This document shows, piece by piece, positions 44,075 through 53,112 of a DNA stretch of 64,000 nucleotides. Below the pieces are notes generated by a model. The model saw nothing but the letters and a program-made list of their open reading frames with translations, searched no databases and had not been told where the DNA came from. How positions within the stretch are numbered: position 1 is the stretch's first letter; each line of letters starts with the position of its first letter. The DNA lies in NCBI GenBank assembly GCA_021770345.1, contig JAETRD010000001.1, positions 310,001 to 374,000 of the forward strand. The letters run 5' to 3'. The position numbers and the translations under genes are program-made. The DNA is from Lachnospiraceae bacterium (GTDB lineage Bacteria > Bacillota > Clostridia > Lachnospirales > Lachnospiraceae).

Positions 44075-44821
44075 TCAAACCCTCCTTTTTACCGCCGCCC
44101 AGGTGCTCGCCGCGACATAGTACAGCGATTTCGGAATCGAAAATCCCTCAACCGTGCGGTAAAGCTGCCACTTTCCGAGCACCGCCTTCCACTTGTTGCC
44201 CGAGCGGGCGCCCTCATGTCTGCAGTATATCGTCAGAATCTCGTCTAACCCGTATGCCGCAATCCCGGTCTTTAAGATCTGAAACAGCATCGCGTAATCC
44301 TCTCTGTCAATCCCGGACGGCATCTGCATCAGGTCCGCATTGATCTGACTGCGGTCGAAAATGATCGTGCTCGGCGCAATCGTGGAGCTCTTTAAAAGCG
44401 ATTTGTAATCCACGCGCGCCGGCGCACGGTTTACAACGCCGCTGCGTTTTGCATTCTCGTCGGCAAATTCGTATGACGTAAACGTAAACGCATAGCCGCC
44501 TTTCTGCATAAACGCCATCTGGCGCGCAAGCTTCTCCGGCTCCCACAGATCGTCGGCATCCACATAGGCAAGGTACCTCCCCGTTGCGTGGGAGACCCCG
44601 ATATTTCTGGCATTCGCGGGTCCCGCATTCCGCTCGCAGTAATAGCAGTGAATTTTATCGCTCTCATAGCGGCGCAGGATTTCCCGGCTTCCGTCTGTCG
44701 AGCAGTCGTCCACCAACAACAGCTCCCACTCCGTCCACGTCTGATTGATCACGCTTTGAATTGTGCGCTCCACATATTTTTCCGCATTATACACCGGAAC
44801 CACGATGCTCACCGTTTCCAT
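44075..44821 (-). CDS. Family 2 glycosyltransferase
   Basis: The 248-residue protein starts METVSIVVPVYNAEKYV and has DDCSTDGS near residue 40 and VDADDLW near 90, the GT-A metal site. It is the last gene of the right-hand polysaccharide operon. The ATG at 44821 overlaps the end of the initiating transferase gene, with GAGAGG upstream. As it follows the initiating enzyme, it may add the second or a later sugar. The sugar is unknown. Confidence 0.85.
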   Translation of the reverse strand: METVSIVVPVYNAEKYVERTIQSVINQTWTEWELLLVDDCSTDGSREILRRYESDKIHCYYCERNAGPANARNIGVSHATGRYLAYVDADDLWEPEKLARQMAFMQKGGYAFTFTSYEFADENAKRSGVVNRAPARVDYKSLLKSSTIAPSTIIFDRSQINADLMQMPSGIDREDYAMLFQILKTGIAAYGLDEILTIYCRHEGARSGNKWKAVLGKWQLYRTVEGFSIPKSLYYVAASTWAAVKRRV

Positions 44822-44822
44822 C

Positions 44823-46187
44823 TCATTTTTCCTCTCTGATCGCTGTTTTCTGACCGCCGTCGACACCCTCCGTCTTCTCCCCGTCAAACAGGATTTTGAC
44901 GGTCAGAAGTATCAGCTTGATATCGAGCCACAGCGAATAGTTCTGAATATAGGTGATATCCAGTTTTACCTTGTCGTAGGGCGTTGTCGTGTATTTTCCG
45001 TATACCTGCGCATAACCGGTAAGACCTGCTTTGACCTTCAGACGGAAAATAAATTCCGGCACCTGCTCGATATAGCGCTCCGTGGTATTCACCCACTCCG
45101 CGCGTGGACCTACCACCGACATTTCCCCCTTTAAAATATTAAACAGCTGCGGAAGCTCGTCGAGATGCGTCCGGCGGATAATCTTTCCCACCGGCGTCAC
45201 GCGCGCGTCCTCCTTTTTCGTAATCTCCGTCTTTTCAAAGCTCTCCTCGTGCACGCTCATACTCCGAAATTTCAGAATATCAAAAATTTTCTCGTCTCTG
45301 GTATAACGTTTCTGTTTATAGAAAACCGGGCCGCCGTCGTAGAGCTTGATTGCCGCCGCAATCACAAGCATCAGCGGGGAGACGAGAATGATTCCGAGCA
45401 GCGAAATCACGATATCCTCTATCCGCTTAAAAAACCGCTGGTCCACGGTAAGCCCCTGATTTCTCGACACCAGAAGCGGTGTGTCAAACAGGTGGATATC
45501 CTCCGCTCCGCGCAACAGCAGATCCGATATCTTCGGTGTCACATAGGTGCGGATTCCCTCCTGATAGCAATATTTCATAATCTGATTGCGGGCCTGCGAC
45601 GGCAGATCACACAGCAGCACGGAATTGTATTCCCGCAGCATCGGATACAGCCTTTCATAACCGATCTCATAGCTCTCCGACGCACAGATATGATACTTGT
45701 CCTTGCGCGTATTGATCTTCGCGATCAGCGCGTCGGGCGAATAGCGGCCATATACCACGATCATCGTCCGCGGCGGATAAAGCCGCACATAGATATAACG
45801 CACCATGTAGACAAACGGTACAATAATTGCCGCCTCGATTGCCATCATCGCAAGAATCGGCGTCACCTGCATGTAGTCGTTCGCCACCATACACACCTGA
45901 AAATAGGCGATAAAATTTGCACAAAAGGTCGCGAGCAGCTGTGCCGTACAGATATCGACAATCCGCATATATCCGATCCGGTACGCGCCGAAAATACGGC
46001 TGAAAAAGAACACAAACAGCGTATACATTCCGATCACCGCCCAGTTTCCGCGGTTCCAGAAAGGGTCTTTTAGCTCCGGCACATAAATCTGATACCAGAT
46101 ATACCCGAATATCACCGTGTGTATCGCATACAGTATCCAGTTGGCTGTTCCGTTCAGCAGATGCTTGTATTGTTCTCTTCTGCTCAT
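44823..46187 (-). CDS. WbaP/CpsE-type initiating phosphoglycosyltransferase
   Basis: The 454-residue protein has four to five N-terminal membrane helices (about 10-125), a middle CoA-binding-like domain (about 130-245) and a C-terminal sugar transferase domain with KFRSM, DELPQLFNILKGEMSVVGPRAEW near 375 and the final YGKYTTTP segment. It puts the first sugar phosphate (usually glucose or galactose) onto undecaprenyl phosphate. It is the long polytopic form, in contrast to the short PglC type at 16548. A GAGGGA site precedes the ATG. Confidence 0.9.
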   Translation of the reverse strand: MSRREQYKHLLNGTANWILYAIHTVIFGYIWYQIYVPELKDPFWNRGNWAVIGMYTLFVFFFSRIFGAYRIGYMRIVDICTAQLLATFCANFIAYFQVCMVANDYMQVTPILAMMAIEAAIIVPFVYMVRYIYVRLYPPRTMIVVYGRYSPDALIAKINTRKDKYHICASESYEIGYERLYPMLREYNSVLLCDLPSQARNQIMKYCYQEGIRTYVTPKISDLLLRGAEDIHLFDTPLLVSRNQGLTVDQRFFKRIEDIVISLLGIILVSPLMLVIAAAIKLYDGGPVFYKQKRYTRDEKIFDILKFRSMSVHEESFEKTEITKKEDARVTPVGKIIRRTHLDELPQLFNILKGEMSVVGPRAEWVNTTERYIEQVPEFIFRLKVKAGLTGYAQVYGKYTTTPYDKVKLDITYIQNYSLWLDIKLILLTVKILFDGEKTEGVDGGQKTAIREEK

Positions 46188-46202
46188 TCCCTCATCCTTC
46201 TT

Positions 46203-46994
46203 TTAATCTTTGAAGTACACCGCATAATTTTCTGTTCTACCATAGCACAGAAAGCCGGCATTTTCCATCAATTCTGCCTCATCATATGAATTTTCAAGCA
46301 AAATACAGTTGCTCCCGTACTTTTCCGCCATCTGAATCCGAAAATCCACCGCGGACGGGACTGCGACAAGCGTCGTGCAATCATCGAGAAATTCCTGCTC
46401 CGTTTCATTCTCCGCCGTCACCGTTTTATTTAGTATACCCTCCGTCAGCGTCTCTCCATACAATAACTGCACCGTCGGATTCACCTCGCGGATTCCTGCG
46501 GCGATTTCGCGCGGCGCGATCATATTCCGGGAAACGATCCCCGCATCCCGGATCACCTGATCCACCGCCTCGATTTCCCGTCTGTTTGCATACATATCCG
46601 CCGTCTCCACAAGCCTTCCCGGCCTCAAATCAAAAAAGGAGCTCGCGAGCACGACCCCCGCACAGCAGACGGCGATTGCCGCACGTTTCGGAAATCCGTC
46701 CTGTGCTGCGGTCATCTCGATAATCGCAACGGCCACAAATACGGCCGGGAGCACCAGCATAAAAAGATTCCGGTAATCCTCCACCCAGAAAGAATGAATG
46801 ATATGATACCCGAACGGATTTGCGAGCAGTACAAAGAAAAGCACGCCGTACGCCGTCAGCGTTCGGATATGCTCTCCCATTCCGTTCTTTCCGACAACAC
46901 AGAACAAAATGGCTGCGCACACCAGCACCATACTGATCCCTTCCGTACCGAAAATGCGAAATTCCTCTCTCAACGCCTCAAATGCCGCTATCAT
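46203..46994 (-). CDS. Membrane protein with extracellular C-terminal domain, second half of pair 2
   Basis: The 263-residue protein has four membrane helices (about 20-130) and a soluble C-terminal domain (about 135-263) with an alpha/beta look. It resembles the protein at 48050: a helix block with an NPF motif, an outside loop ending in a Arg-containing segment and a similar C-terminal domain. Each follows a larger multi-pass protein. The pair may form a split GT-C type transferase, a guess. GGAGG precedes the ATG at 46994. Confidence 0.5.
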   Translation of the reverse strand: MIAAFEALREEFRIFGTEGISMVLVCAAILFCVVGKNGMGEHIRTLTAYGVLFFVLLANPFGYHIIHSFWVEDYRNLFMLVLPAVFVAVAIIEMTAAQDGFPKRAAIAVCCAGVVLASSFFDLRPGRLVETADMYANRREIEAVDQVIRDAGIVSRNMIAPREIAAGIREVNPTVQLLYGETLTEGILNKTVTAENETEQEFLDDCTTLVAVPSAVDFRIQMAEKYGSNCILLENSYDEAELMENAGFLCYGRTENYAVYFKD

Positions 46995-47031
46995 TTTCTC
47001 CTCCACACATATACATGCTTTTTGTACGTCT

Positions 47032-47084
47032 CAAGTTTGTGCGTACACGCGCAAACTTGGGATTGAAAATTTTAATTTTCAATC
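47032..47084 (-). other. Two adjacent hairpins between the genes of pair 2
   Basis: GATTGAAAAT and ATTTTCAATC (47061-47084) form a perfect 10-base-pair stem that includes the stop codon of the upstream gene. Next to it CAAGTTTGTGCG and CGCGCAAACTTG (47032-47059) form a 12-base stem with one mismatch. Neither is followed by a clear T run. They could set mRNA stability or translation between the two genes. Confidence 0.5.
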
Positions 47085-48046
47085 TTCCACCCCTTTATCC
47101 TCTCCGCAAGCAGTGCCGTTCCCCACAGAAACGTCATGACAAAAAATCCGTCCCGGGACAGCAGCTGCCCCGCCGCCGCACACACAAGATACTGCGCGAT
47201 ACGCCTTTTTCTCTCCTTTTCTTCCAGTACGAGAAGCACCGCAAACGGCACCAGTCCCGCAAAAAGCAGCGTCTCCCCGTTCCAGCAATTTGTAAAAATC
47301 CCGAATACATAACTCCGTTCCGAGACAAGCGCAAGCCCGTAGAGCAGCCATACGGTCACCTGAAACGCGATTCTCTTTCCCCGCGCTTCCCCAAACAGCC
47401 ACACTCCCCATGCCTGATAGACCCCGAAATAAAACGGAATCAGAAATACAGGCAGCACAAGCCGGATAAACTTGGCCGGATTCCAGTTACAGACAAAACT
47501 GTTCGCCGCGTAATACGCCTCAACCGGCGCCTCTGCACGCTCCTTAAGCCGCTGCCTCTCAAAGGAGAGCATCTCGCCCGCACCGTGGCCGGTGACCGCA
47601 TCGTACTCATAGAGTGTATCTGTCGCATACATCGTCCACGCTTCCTCTATCGTGTACTCGCCCTGATTTGTGCCGCCGCACAGAATAGCGATTGCGATCA
47701 GCACCGGCAGAAACAGCATGCCGACCGGTTTCGGCTTTCCACGGGATATATCCCGTGAAATACCGCGCTTTCGGATCCTTCGCACCAGCAGCACCAGCGC
47801 GGTCAAAACCAGAACAGCCAGCGCGGCCAGCCATATGATACAGAGCTCCCTCAGAGACTTTTTGCCGATAATCGCCCATTTTGCCGTCAGGAAAAAAAGA
47901 GCCCATTCCGTCACGGAGCCCATAAGATAAGCCCGCATAACCCCGCCCTTTTCTCTCGTTCCGAAACAATTCCACAGACTTCCAAACAAAAGCGGCACCG
48001 CCGCCCATATCACGATTGCAATCATCAGCTTTCCGACAGTCAGCAA
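47072..48046 (-). CDS. Multi-pass membrane protein (DUF6077-like), first half of pair 2
   Basis: The 324-residue protein has about eight membrane helices. The outside loop after helix 4 contains CGGTNQGEYTIEEAWTMYATDTLYEYDAVTGHGAG, which corresponds to the loop in the protein at 48884 (IYTDTMYQYNPRTGRYIG). That motif suggests a shared active site. The family is uncharacterised, and the fold looks like GT-C membrane glycosyltransferases that use polyprenyl donors. The start is a TTG at 48046 behind GGGAGGAA, just after the stop of the previous gene. Confidence 0.55.
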   Translation of the reverse strand: MLTVGKLMIAIVIWAAVPLLFGSLWNCFGTREKGGVMRAYLMGSVTEWALFFLTAKWAIIGKKSLRELCIIWLAALAVLVLTALVLLVRRIRKRGISRDISRGKPKPVGMLFLPVLIAIAILCGGTNQGEYTIEEAWTMYATDTLYEYDAVTGHGAGEMLSFERQRLKERAEAPVEAYYAANSFVCNWNPAKFIRLVLPVFLIPFYFGVYQAWGVWLFGEARGKRIAFQVTVWLLYGLALVSERSYVFGIFTNCWNGETLLFAGLVPFAVLLVLEEKERKRRIAQYLVCAAAGQLLSRDGFFVMTFLWGTALLAERIKGWKIEN

Positions 48047-48049
48047 TTT

Positions 48050-48865
48050 TTATTCCTCCCTGGCCTGTACGCAGCGGTACAGCTCATACCCCTCCACGGC
48101 GTCCACATAGACAAGATTCAGCTGCTTTAGGTATTCCTCCGAGTAAAAGTTTCTGTTTCTCACAAAAAAATCAATCTCACGGCCCGCAAATACTTTGTTG
48201 ATCAGCGCGGGCTCCACCTCAACTCCCCGCACAAACATTGCGACCGCCTGCCCCCTGCTCTCATACTGCTCCGACGCGTCGATTTCCTCCGCGGTCATCC
48301 AGCGGTAGGTTTCCATCTCGGATTTCTTTGCCCCGGTCGTAAACGAGGCGTCATACTGCCTGATCCAATAATACATTTCTTCGTCGTATAAGACAACGGG
48401 GCGCTCCTTCTCCGACGCCGCGTCAATCATCTCCGCCACCGCAATGACGCTGTCGTCTATCTTGTATATATTGTCATCCAGTGCAAACTCCGTCGCGCTG
48501 CCCCCGCATAGAAAGACGAGACACGCGGCCATCACAATCATCCCCGTGCGCCACTCCGCGCGATTTTGCCGCTCGATTAAAACCGCCAGAATATAGGCGC
48601 ACAGCAGTTCCGCCGGCAGCATCCAGAAAAACCGGCTGTACCGGTTCTGCCAGCCCGTGCGCTGTAAAATCGGCTCCATAAGAAACGGGTTGAATATGGA
48701 AATCAGCATAATCACAAACGGCCACACAAACACCTGCTTTAATTCCGCCGATTTGCCGGCCGCCAGATAAACCAGCCCGCCGAGATAGACGACGAAAAAA
48801 AGCCCGTGCCACCAGTAATTTGTAAAAACCGTCCTGTAAAATTCCAAATCCCATCCGCTAACCAT
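48050..48865 (-). CDS. Membrane protein with extracellular C-terminal domain, second half of pair 1
   Basis: The 271-residue protein has four helices (about 15-130) with NPFLMEPILQ and NRYSRFFWMLPAELL, followed by an outside domain (about 135-271). It starts 18 bases after the stop of the larger membrane protein and in the same frame, with two in-frame stops between them. The split is therefore not a single frameshift. Together with its partner it would make a protein of about 610 residues. GAGGGA precedes the ATG. Confidence 0.5.
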   Translation of the reverse strand: MVSGWDLEFYRTVFTNYWWHGLFFVVYLGGLVYLAAGKSAELKQVFVWPFVIMLISIFNPFLMEPILQRTGWQNRYSRFFWMLPAELLCAYILAVLIERQNRAEWRTGMIVMAACLVFLCGGSATEFALDDNIYKIDDSVIAVAEMIDAASEKERPVVLYDEEMYYWIRQYDASFTTGAKKSEMETYRWMTAEEIDASEQYESRGQAVAMFVRGVEVEPALINKVFAGREIDFFVRNRNFYSEEYLKQLNLVYVDAVEGYELYRCVQAREE

Positions 48866-48883
48866 CTGTTATTCCCTCATCTG

Positions 48884-49912
48884 TCACAAAAAAAGCCGTG
48901 TAATTCCAATCGCCATGCCCGGAAGCATACAGAGCACGGAGTACGGCAGATACTTCCACCTGCGCTGACACACGATCAGCGCGAGAAGCCCGCTTCCGAT
49001 CATCACCGCCATCACAAAGATTCCGCTTACCGACAGCCCTGCTCCGACGATCGCCGCCAGCATCAGAATCAGCCAGCCGTACAGCGCTCCGCTCTCCTTC
49101 ACCAGCATAAGCAGCGCAAGCAGCGCAAACGGCAGGTATACATTGGCCAGCATGGATTTCGATTCCGCCGTGCGCTGCCACAGATAAAAGAATCTTCCCT
49201 CCTCAAACTGGTAGCAGAAGACACTCATCCCCGCATAAATCGCCGCGGTCCAGACCGCCACCCTGCGCTTGCCCGACGACAGACGCATCGCCGTCTCATA
49301 GACAATCAGATTTGCAAGGATAATCTCCAGGATTGCGAGCACCCGGTTCACCACAACCAGCGGATGCATAAAAAATACTTTTGCCAGATATGCGATCAGC
49401 ATCGGATAGCCGTCATACTCATACGTCTCCAGCCCGATATACCGTCCGGTCCTCGGATTATACTGGTACATCGTATCCGTGTAGATCGCATTCATCGCAT
49501 GTCCGTTATAGTAGGAGGTATCATACCCGTTAATGCGGCCCCCGTTGTTCATCCCGTAAATCACCTGAAAGAGAATCAGCAGCAGAAAAACTGTCATACA
49601 GATGTCCGACGCCGCAGGCATTTTCCACTCACGAAACACGCCCTTCCTTGCACAGAACACAATACATGCCGCAAAAAGCGCCAGAAGCACGCCCGTCTGC
49701 ACATACACCAGCACATGAAACGGCAGGCCCAGCTTTTCGATGGGCAGCTCCGTCACCGTAAAGACCGCAAGAAAAAGCATCATTCCGAGAAGCAGGCAAA
49801 ATCCGGCACGCTCCCTTTTCTGAAAGAGCGCGCAAAAGCTGCTCCCCAGAAGGAACCCATAGCAAAGCAACGCTGCAAGCGCCAGCACAACGCCCAAAAC
49901 AGAATCCATCAT
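48884..49912 (-). CDS. Multi-pass membrane protein (DUF6077-like), first half of pair 1
   Basis: The 342-residue protein has about nine membrane helices and an outside loop with NNGGRINGYDTSYYNGHAM and TDTMYQYNPRTG. Acidic and Tyr-rich first loops of this kind mark GT-C membrane transferases. It is paralogous to the protein at 47072. Its start overlaps the flippase stop (ATGA), and GGAGGTGA precedes it. It may add side-branch sugars outside the membrane using a polyprenyl-phosphate sugar. Confidence 0.55.
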   Translation of the reverse strand: MMDSVLGVVLALAALLCYGFLLGSSFCALFQKRERAGFCLLLGMMLFLAVFTVTELPIEKLGLPFHVLVYVQTGVLLALFAACIVFCARKGVFREWKMPAASDICMTVFLLLILFQVIYGMNNGGRINGYDTSYYNGHAMNAIYTDTMYQYNPRTGRYIGLETYEYDGYPMLIAYLAKVFFMHPLVVVNRVLAILEIILANLIVYETAMRLSSGKRRVAVWTAAIYAGMSVFCYQFEEGRFFYLWQRTAESKSMLANVYLPFALLALLMLVKESGALYGWLILMLAAIVGAGLSVSGIFVMAVMIGSGLLALIVCQRRWKYLPYSVLCMLPGMAIGITRLFL

Positions 49913-51375
49913 CTCTCACCTCCGACTCTCTCGAATATCCCGCGCAACTTTTGCCACAGTTCCCGCGCAACCTCGTTTCCGAACGCCAGCAGCCCCCCGA
50001 AGTAGACGACCGCAGCCGCTGCGATAAACACCAGCACACGTTTCGGGCTGCGGAAAGGCAAAAGCCGCAGCAAAAACACCGACAGCGCCATCAGCGCGAG
50101 CGCCGCGGACACGGTTATCATATAATGCCTTCCCAATTTCAGCTTATAAAATTTGCGGGCATGCCACAGCAGAATCACGGTCACGGCCAGTTCCGAGAGC
50201 ACCGACGCAATCGCGGCCCCGTCCTGGCGCAGCATGGGTATCAGCGCAAAGTTCGCGCACACATTGACCGCCGCGCCCGCGATCGTCGCCCGCAGTATCA
50301 TCCGCTCGAGCCCGGTCGCCGTGAGAACGATATGCCCGAGGAAATAGGCCAGCGAGAAAATAAGAATCAAAATGCAAAGCAGCCGCAGCGTGGAAACCGC
50401 GGGAGCAAATTCCGCGCCAAAGAGGAGCGGCACCACGTCGTCCGCCGTCAGAAGCAGTCCTAAGGTGCAGGGCAGCGCCAGCAGCAGCAAAATTTTTGTC
50501 CCGCGGTTGAGCAGATCATTTGCCGTCCCATAGTCCTTCTGTTTATAGCACAGGCTGATGCGCGGATAAAAGACCGCCACCAACGCAATGACAAGCGTAT
50601 AGACCATGCGCACAACCTTCGCCGCATTCGAATAATAGCCGACTGGTACATCTCCAAAATAATACTCGAGCATGACGGTGTCAAGCATCGTGTAGATTTC
50701 TGTCGCAATCGTGGACGCGAGAAGAATCAGCACCGGGCGCATATGCCTGCCCGGATTCAGCCGCAGCCCGCCCGGTATGCGCAGCGAAATATAGTTTCTC
50801 AGATTCCACGCGTTCCACAGATTGTTCCCCGCCGTCGCAACGCACAAAATCAGCGCATAAATCAGATAGTCCTCCTCGTCCCGCACGAAAATCAGCATCG
50901 CCGCAAAGGACGCCACCTTGACGATAAAGCTGCGCACCGAGATGTAGACATATTCCTCCATCCCCTGATAAAACCAGTCGATATTGAAAATATTCAGTAT
51001 CAGCATCAGCCCCATGATATCAAGCAGCCGGCGCTTGTCCGCAAAATACGGAAACGTATTCACAAACAGATAATAGGCCGCCGTGCACAGAACCGTCGCC
51101 GTAAAATTGATCGAAAACAGCTCCAGAAACGTCCTGCTGCGCTCCTCCCCTGACGCGTTATTCTGCGCGATCACCTTCACCCCGTAGCTCGGCAGCCCAA
51201 GGCACGCTACCAGCACAAAATAAGATGCGATCGTATTTGCATAGGCCACACGCCCCACACCCGCCGGCAGAATCACATGCGAGATATAGGACGTGGTAAT
51301 CAGCGGAAAAAGGGCCGTAAAGCCCTTGTACGCCATATTGAATATGGAATTTTTCGCCAGCGATTTTTTAGCCAT
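49909..51375 (-). CDS. Oligosaccharide repeat-unit flippase (Wzx-like)
   Basis: The 488-residue protein has 12-14 membrane helices and the polysaccharide-biosynthesis flippase layout, starting SLAKNSIFNMAYKGFTALFPLITTSYIS, a typical Wzx N-terminus. It moves the undecaprenyl-linked repeat unit made by the right-hand locus across the membrane. It is of a different family from the MVF-type flippase at 8723. Its ATG overlaps the upstream glycosyltransferase gene by 8 bases. Confidence 0.9.
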   Translation of the reverse strand: MAKKSLAKNSIFNMAYKGFTALFPLITTSYISHVILPAGVGRVAYANTIASYFVLVACLGLPSYGVKVIAQNNASGEERSRTFLELFSINFTATVLCTAAYYLFVNTFPYFADKRRLLDIMGLMLILNIFNIDWFYQGMEEYVYISVRSFIVKVASFAAMLIFVRDEEDYLIYALILCVATAGNNLWNAWNLRNYISLRIPGGLRLNPGRHMRPVLILLASTIATEIYTMLDTVMLEYYFGDVPVGYYSNAAKVVRMVYTLVIALVAVFYPRISLCYKQKDYGTANDLLNRGTKILLLLALPCTLGLLLTADDVVPLLFGAEFAPAVSTLRLLCILILIFSLAYFLGHIVLTATGLERMILRATIAGAAVNVCANFALIPMLRQDGAAIASVLSELAVTVILLWHARKFYKLKLGRHYMITVSAALALMALSVFLLRLLPFRSPKRVLVFIAAAAVVYFGGLLAFGNEVARELWQKLRGIFERVGGER

Positions 51376-52156
51376 TTTGATACCTGCCCATTCGAATCAG
51401 GATTTCTCGTTTCCAGTAAAAACAGGTGCGGTGAAACCAGTCCGTGCGGCTGCTGCCGCAGACCGTGCGCAGCCATGTGATTTTCCGCCCGGCTCCTCCC
51501 CGTCTCCCATACCCCGCACAGCGGCGCGCAAGCCGGTAAAAGCCCCGATTATAAGCGTGGCCGATCGTTCCTCCGGAAAAATGAAGCAAGGGGAGATCGC
51601 ACACATACACCCGATTGCCCCGCGCCCGCGTAAACAGGCAGCGCTCCACCGCGTACAGATGCCAGTCGTCGCAAATTTTTTCATCAAAGGGATGCGCCCG
51701 GAAAAATTCCGTATGGCCGCCGAAAAAACACTCGTCCACGGAATCGCATTCCACGGCACCGGCGTAATCCCGCTCCCCGGCACAGGCAAGCGCCTTTCCG
51801 TGCCGTACCTTTGACAGCACGCAGGTCTGCTCCCTCGCCTTCCCCGAATCATCCGCCACCGCCCCCGCCACGCCGAGCATATCCTCCGGCCCAAGCAGAT
51901 CCAGGTACGCCGCAAACCGCGCGAGCATATCCGCTTCGGGCAGCGCGATATCCTGGTGCGCATAGATCACATATTCCGTCTCAATCCGCGCCGCCGCCGA
52001 ATTGAGCGCCGCCGCACAGGAGGAAAATCTCTGCCCGCGGTTGTCGATTCCGAGCAGTGTATATTCCGTATTCTGCCCCTTAAGGCTGTTTTCAAACGCC
52101 CGATACTGCGTCAGATCATTATAGCAACAGACGATTGTAACCCGTGGTTCTCCCAT
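51368..52156 (-). CDS. Glycosyltransferase, GT2-like
   Basis: The 262-residue protein starts PRVTIVCCYNDLTQY and has a metal-site-like YAHQDIALP near residue 83 instead of the usual DDD, a variant seen in small GT2 relatives of capsule loci. HFSGGTIGH near 200 is a conserved His region. GGGGGAATCG precedes the ATG 2 bases after the upstream stop. The sugar is unknown. Confidence 0.72.
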   Translation of the reverse strand: MGEPRVTIVCCYNDLTQYRAFENSLKGQNTEYTLLGIDNRGQRFSSCAAALNSAAARIETEYVIYAHQDIALPEADMLARFAAYLDLLGPEDMLGVAGAVADDSGKAREQTCVLSKVRHGKALACAGERDYAGAVECDSVDECFFGGHTEFFRAHPFDEKICDDWHLYAVERCLFTRARGNRVYVCDLPLLHFSGGTIGHAYNRGFYRLARRCAGYGRRGGAGRKITWLRTVCGSSRTDWFHRTCFYWKREILIRMGRYQNG

Positions 52157-52157
52157 C

Positions 52158-53102
52158 TTACGATTCCCCCATGTCCTTCATCAGCTTTAAAAACAGCCGG
52201 TACGACTTTGTGATATGGGAAAAATAAAAAATCTTTGCGTCGCAGAAATCCCGGTACAGCGTGTTCGTCGTCACCGCTTCCTTGTGCACACAGGTCACCC
52301 GCGGCGAGTAGAGCAGCGAGAGCCCTTTTTTTGCCGCCAGATAATAGAGAATCTCCTCCTCCGCATAGAGGAAGGTTCCCTCCCAGAACCCGTCGAATTC
52401 CGCGAAAAAATCCTTCGAAAACACCAGACAGCAGCCGTGCAGCAGCACGCCCCAAAGTTCCTCTGCGATGCGCGCGTCCGCCGCCACGGATTTCCCCGCA
52501 ACCTCCCTTGTCGTAAGGTTCTTACTGCCGTCGCGCACATCGGCGCCGTGCGCGTCTGCCGCAATTCCGTAATGGCCCGCCACCGCCCGTTTCAGGCGGA
52601 ACAATTTAATCAGCCGAAACATCACCGCTTTCGCCCACGAGACAAACACCTGCTTTCTCATATAGTTTAACGTGTATACGCGCTCCCGCGCAACCGGATT
52701 GAAATGCTGGGTGCGGCTTGCATCCACGATATCGCCCCCCAGAACGGCATAGGGCGTTTCCCGGTAAATTTCCGCAAGCTTCTCGCAGTAATCCCTCTGC
52801 TCAAAGATGATGTCGCTGTTCGCCGCCACGATGAAATCCGGCGCAAAATGCTCCCTGGCGTAGGCGATTCCCAGATTATTCCCTCTTGCAAAGCCAAGAT
52901 TCTTCTCCGATACGACAAGATGCACCCGGGGCTCACCCGCAAAGTGCGCGCGAAGCTCTTTGACACTCTCATTGCCGGAGCCGTTGTCGACGATCACCAC
53001 CTGAAGATCCCCGTACGTCTGTGACGCAAAGATCGATTCGGCGCAGGCTGCCGCCTCCTGCCAGGTTTTATAATTTAAGATTACAAAACTGATATTTCCC
53101 AT
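52158..53102 (-). CDS. Family 2 glycosyltransferase (rhamnosyltransferase-like)
   Basis: The 314-residue protein starts ISFVILNYKTWQEAAAC, with DNGSGNES near residue 40 and NSDIIF near 92, the pattern of GT2 members that include rhamnosyltransferases. The ATG at 53102 follows GAGGG; a longer frame overlaps the upstream gene by over 70 bases and is less likely. It follows the DUF262 cassette without its own promoter, so it is read through from it. Confidence 0.82.
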   Translation of the reverse strand: MGNISFVILNYKTWQEAAACAESIFASQTYGDLQVVIVDNGSGNESVKELRAHFAGEPRVHLVVSEKNLGFARGNNLGIAYAREHFAPDFIVAANSDIIFEQRDYCEKLAEIYRETPYAVLGGDIVDASRTQHFNPVARERVYTLNYMRKQVFVSWAKAVMFRLIKLFRLKRAVAGHYGIAADAHGADVRDGSKNLTTREVAGKSVAADARIAEELWGVLLHGCCLVFSKDFFAEFDGFWEGTFLYAEEEILYYLAAKKGLSLLYSPRVTCVHKEAVTTNTLYRDFCDAKIFYFSHITKSYRLFLKLMKDMGES

Positions 53103-53112
53103 TTTCTGTCCC

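Noticed and set aside
48806-50005. Plus-strand open frame of 399 codons across the membrane-protein genes
   Set aside because: Its product is rich in His, Arg and Gln, typical of the reverse complement of hydrophobic genes. The minus strand has coupled starts and ribosome sites.
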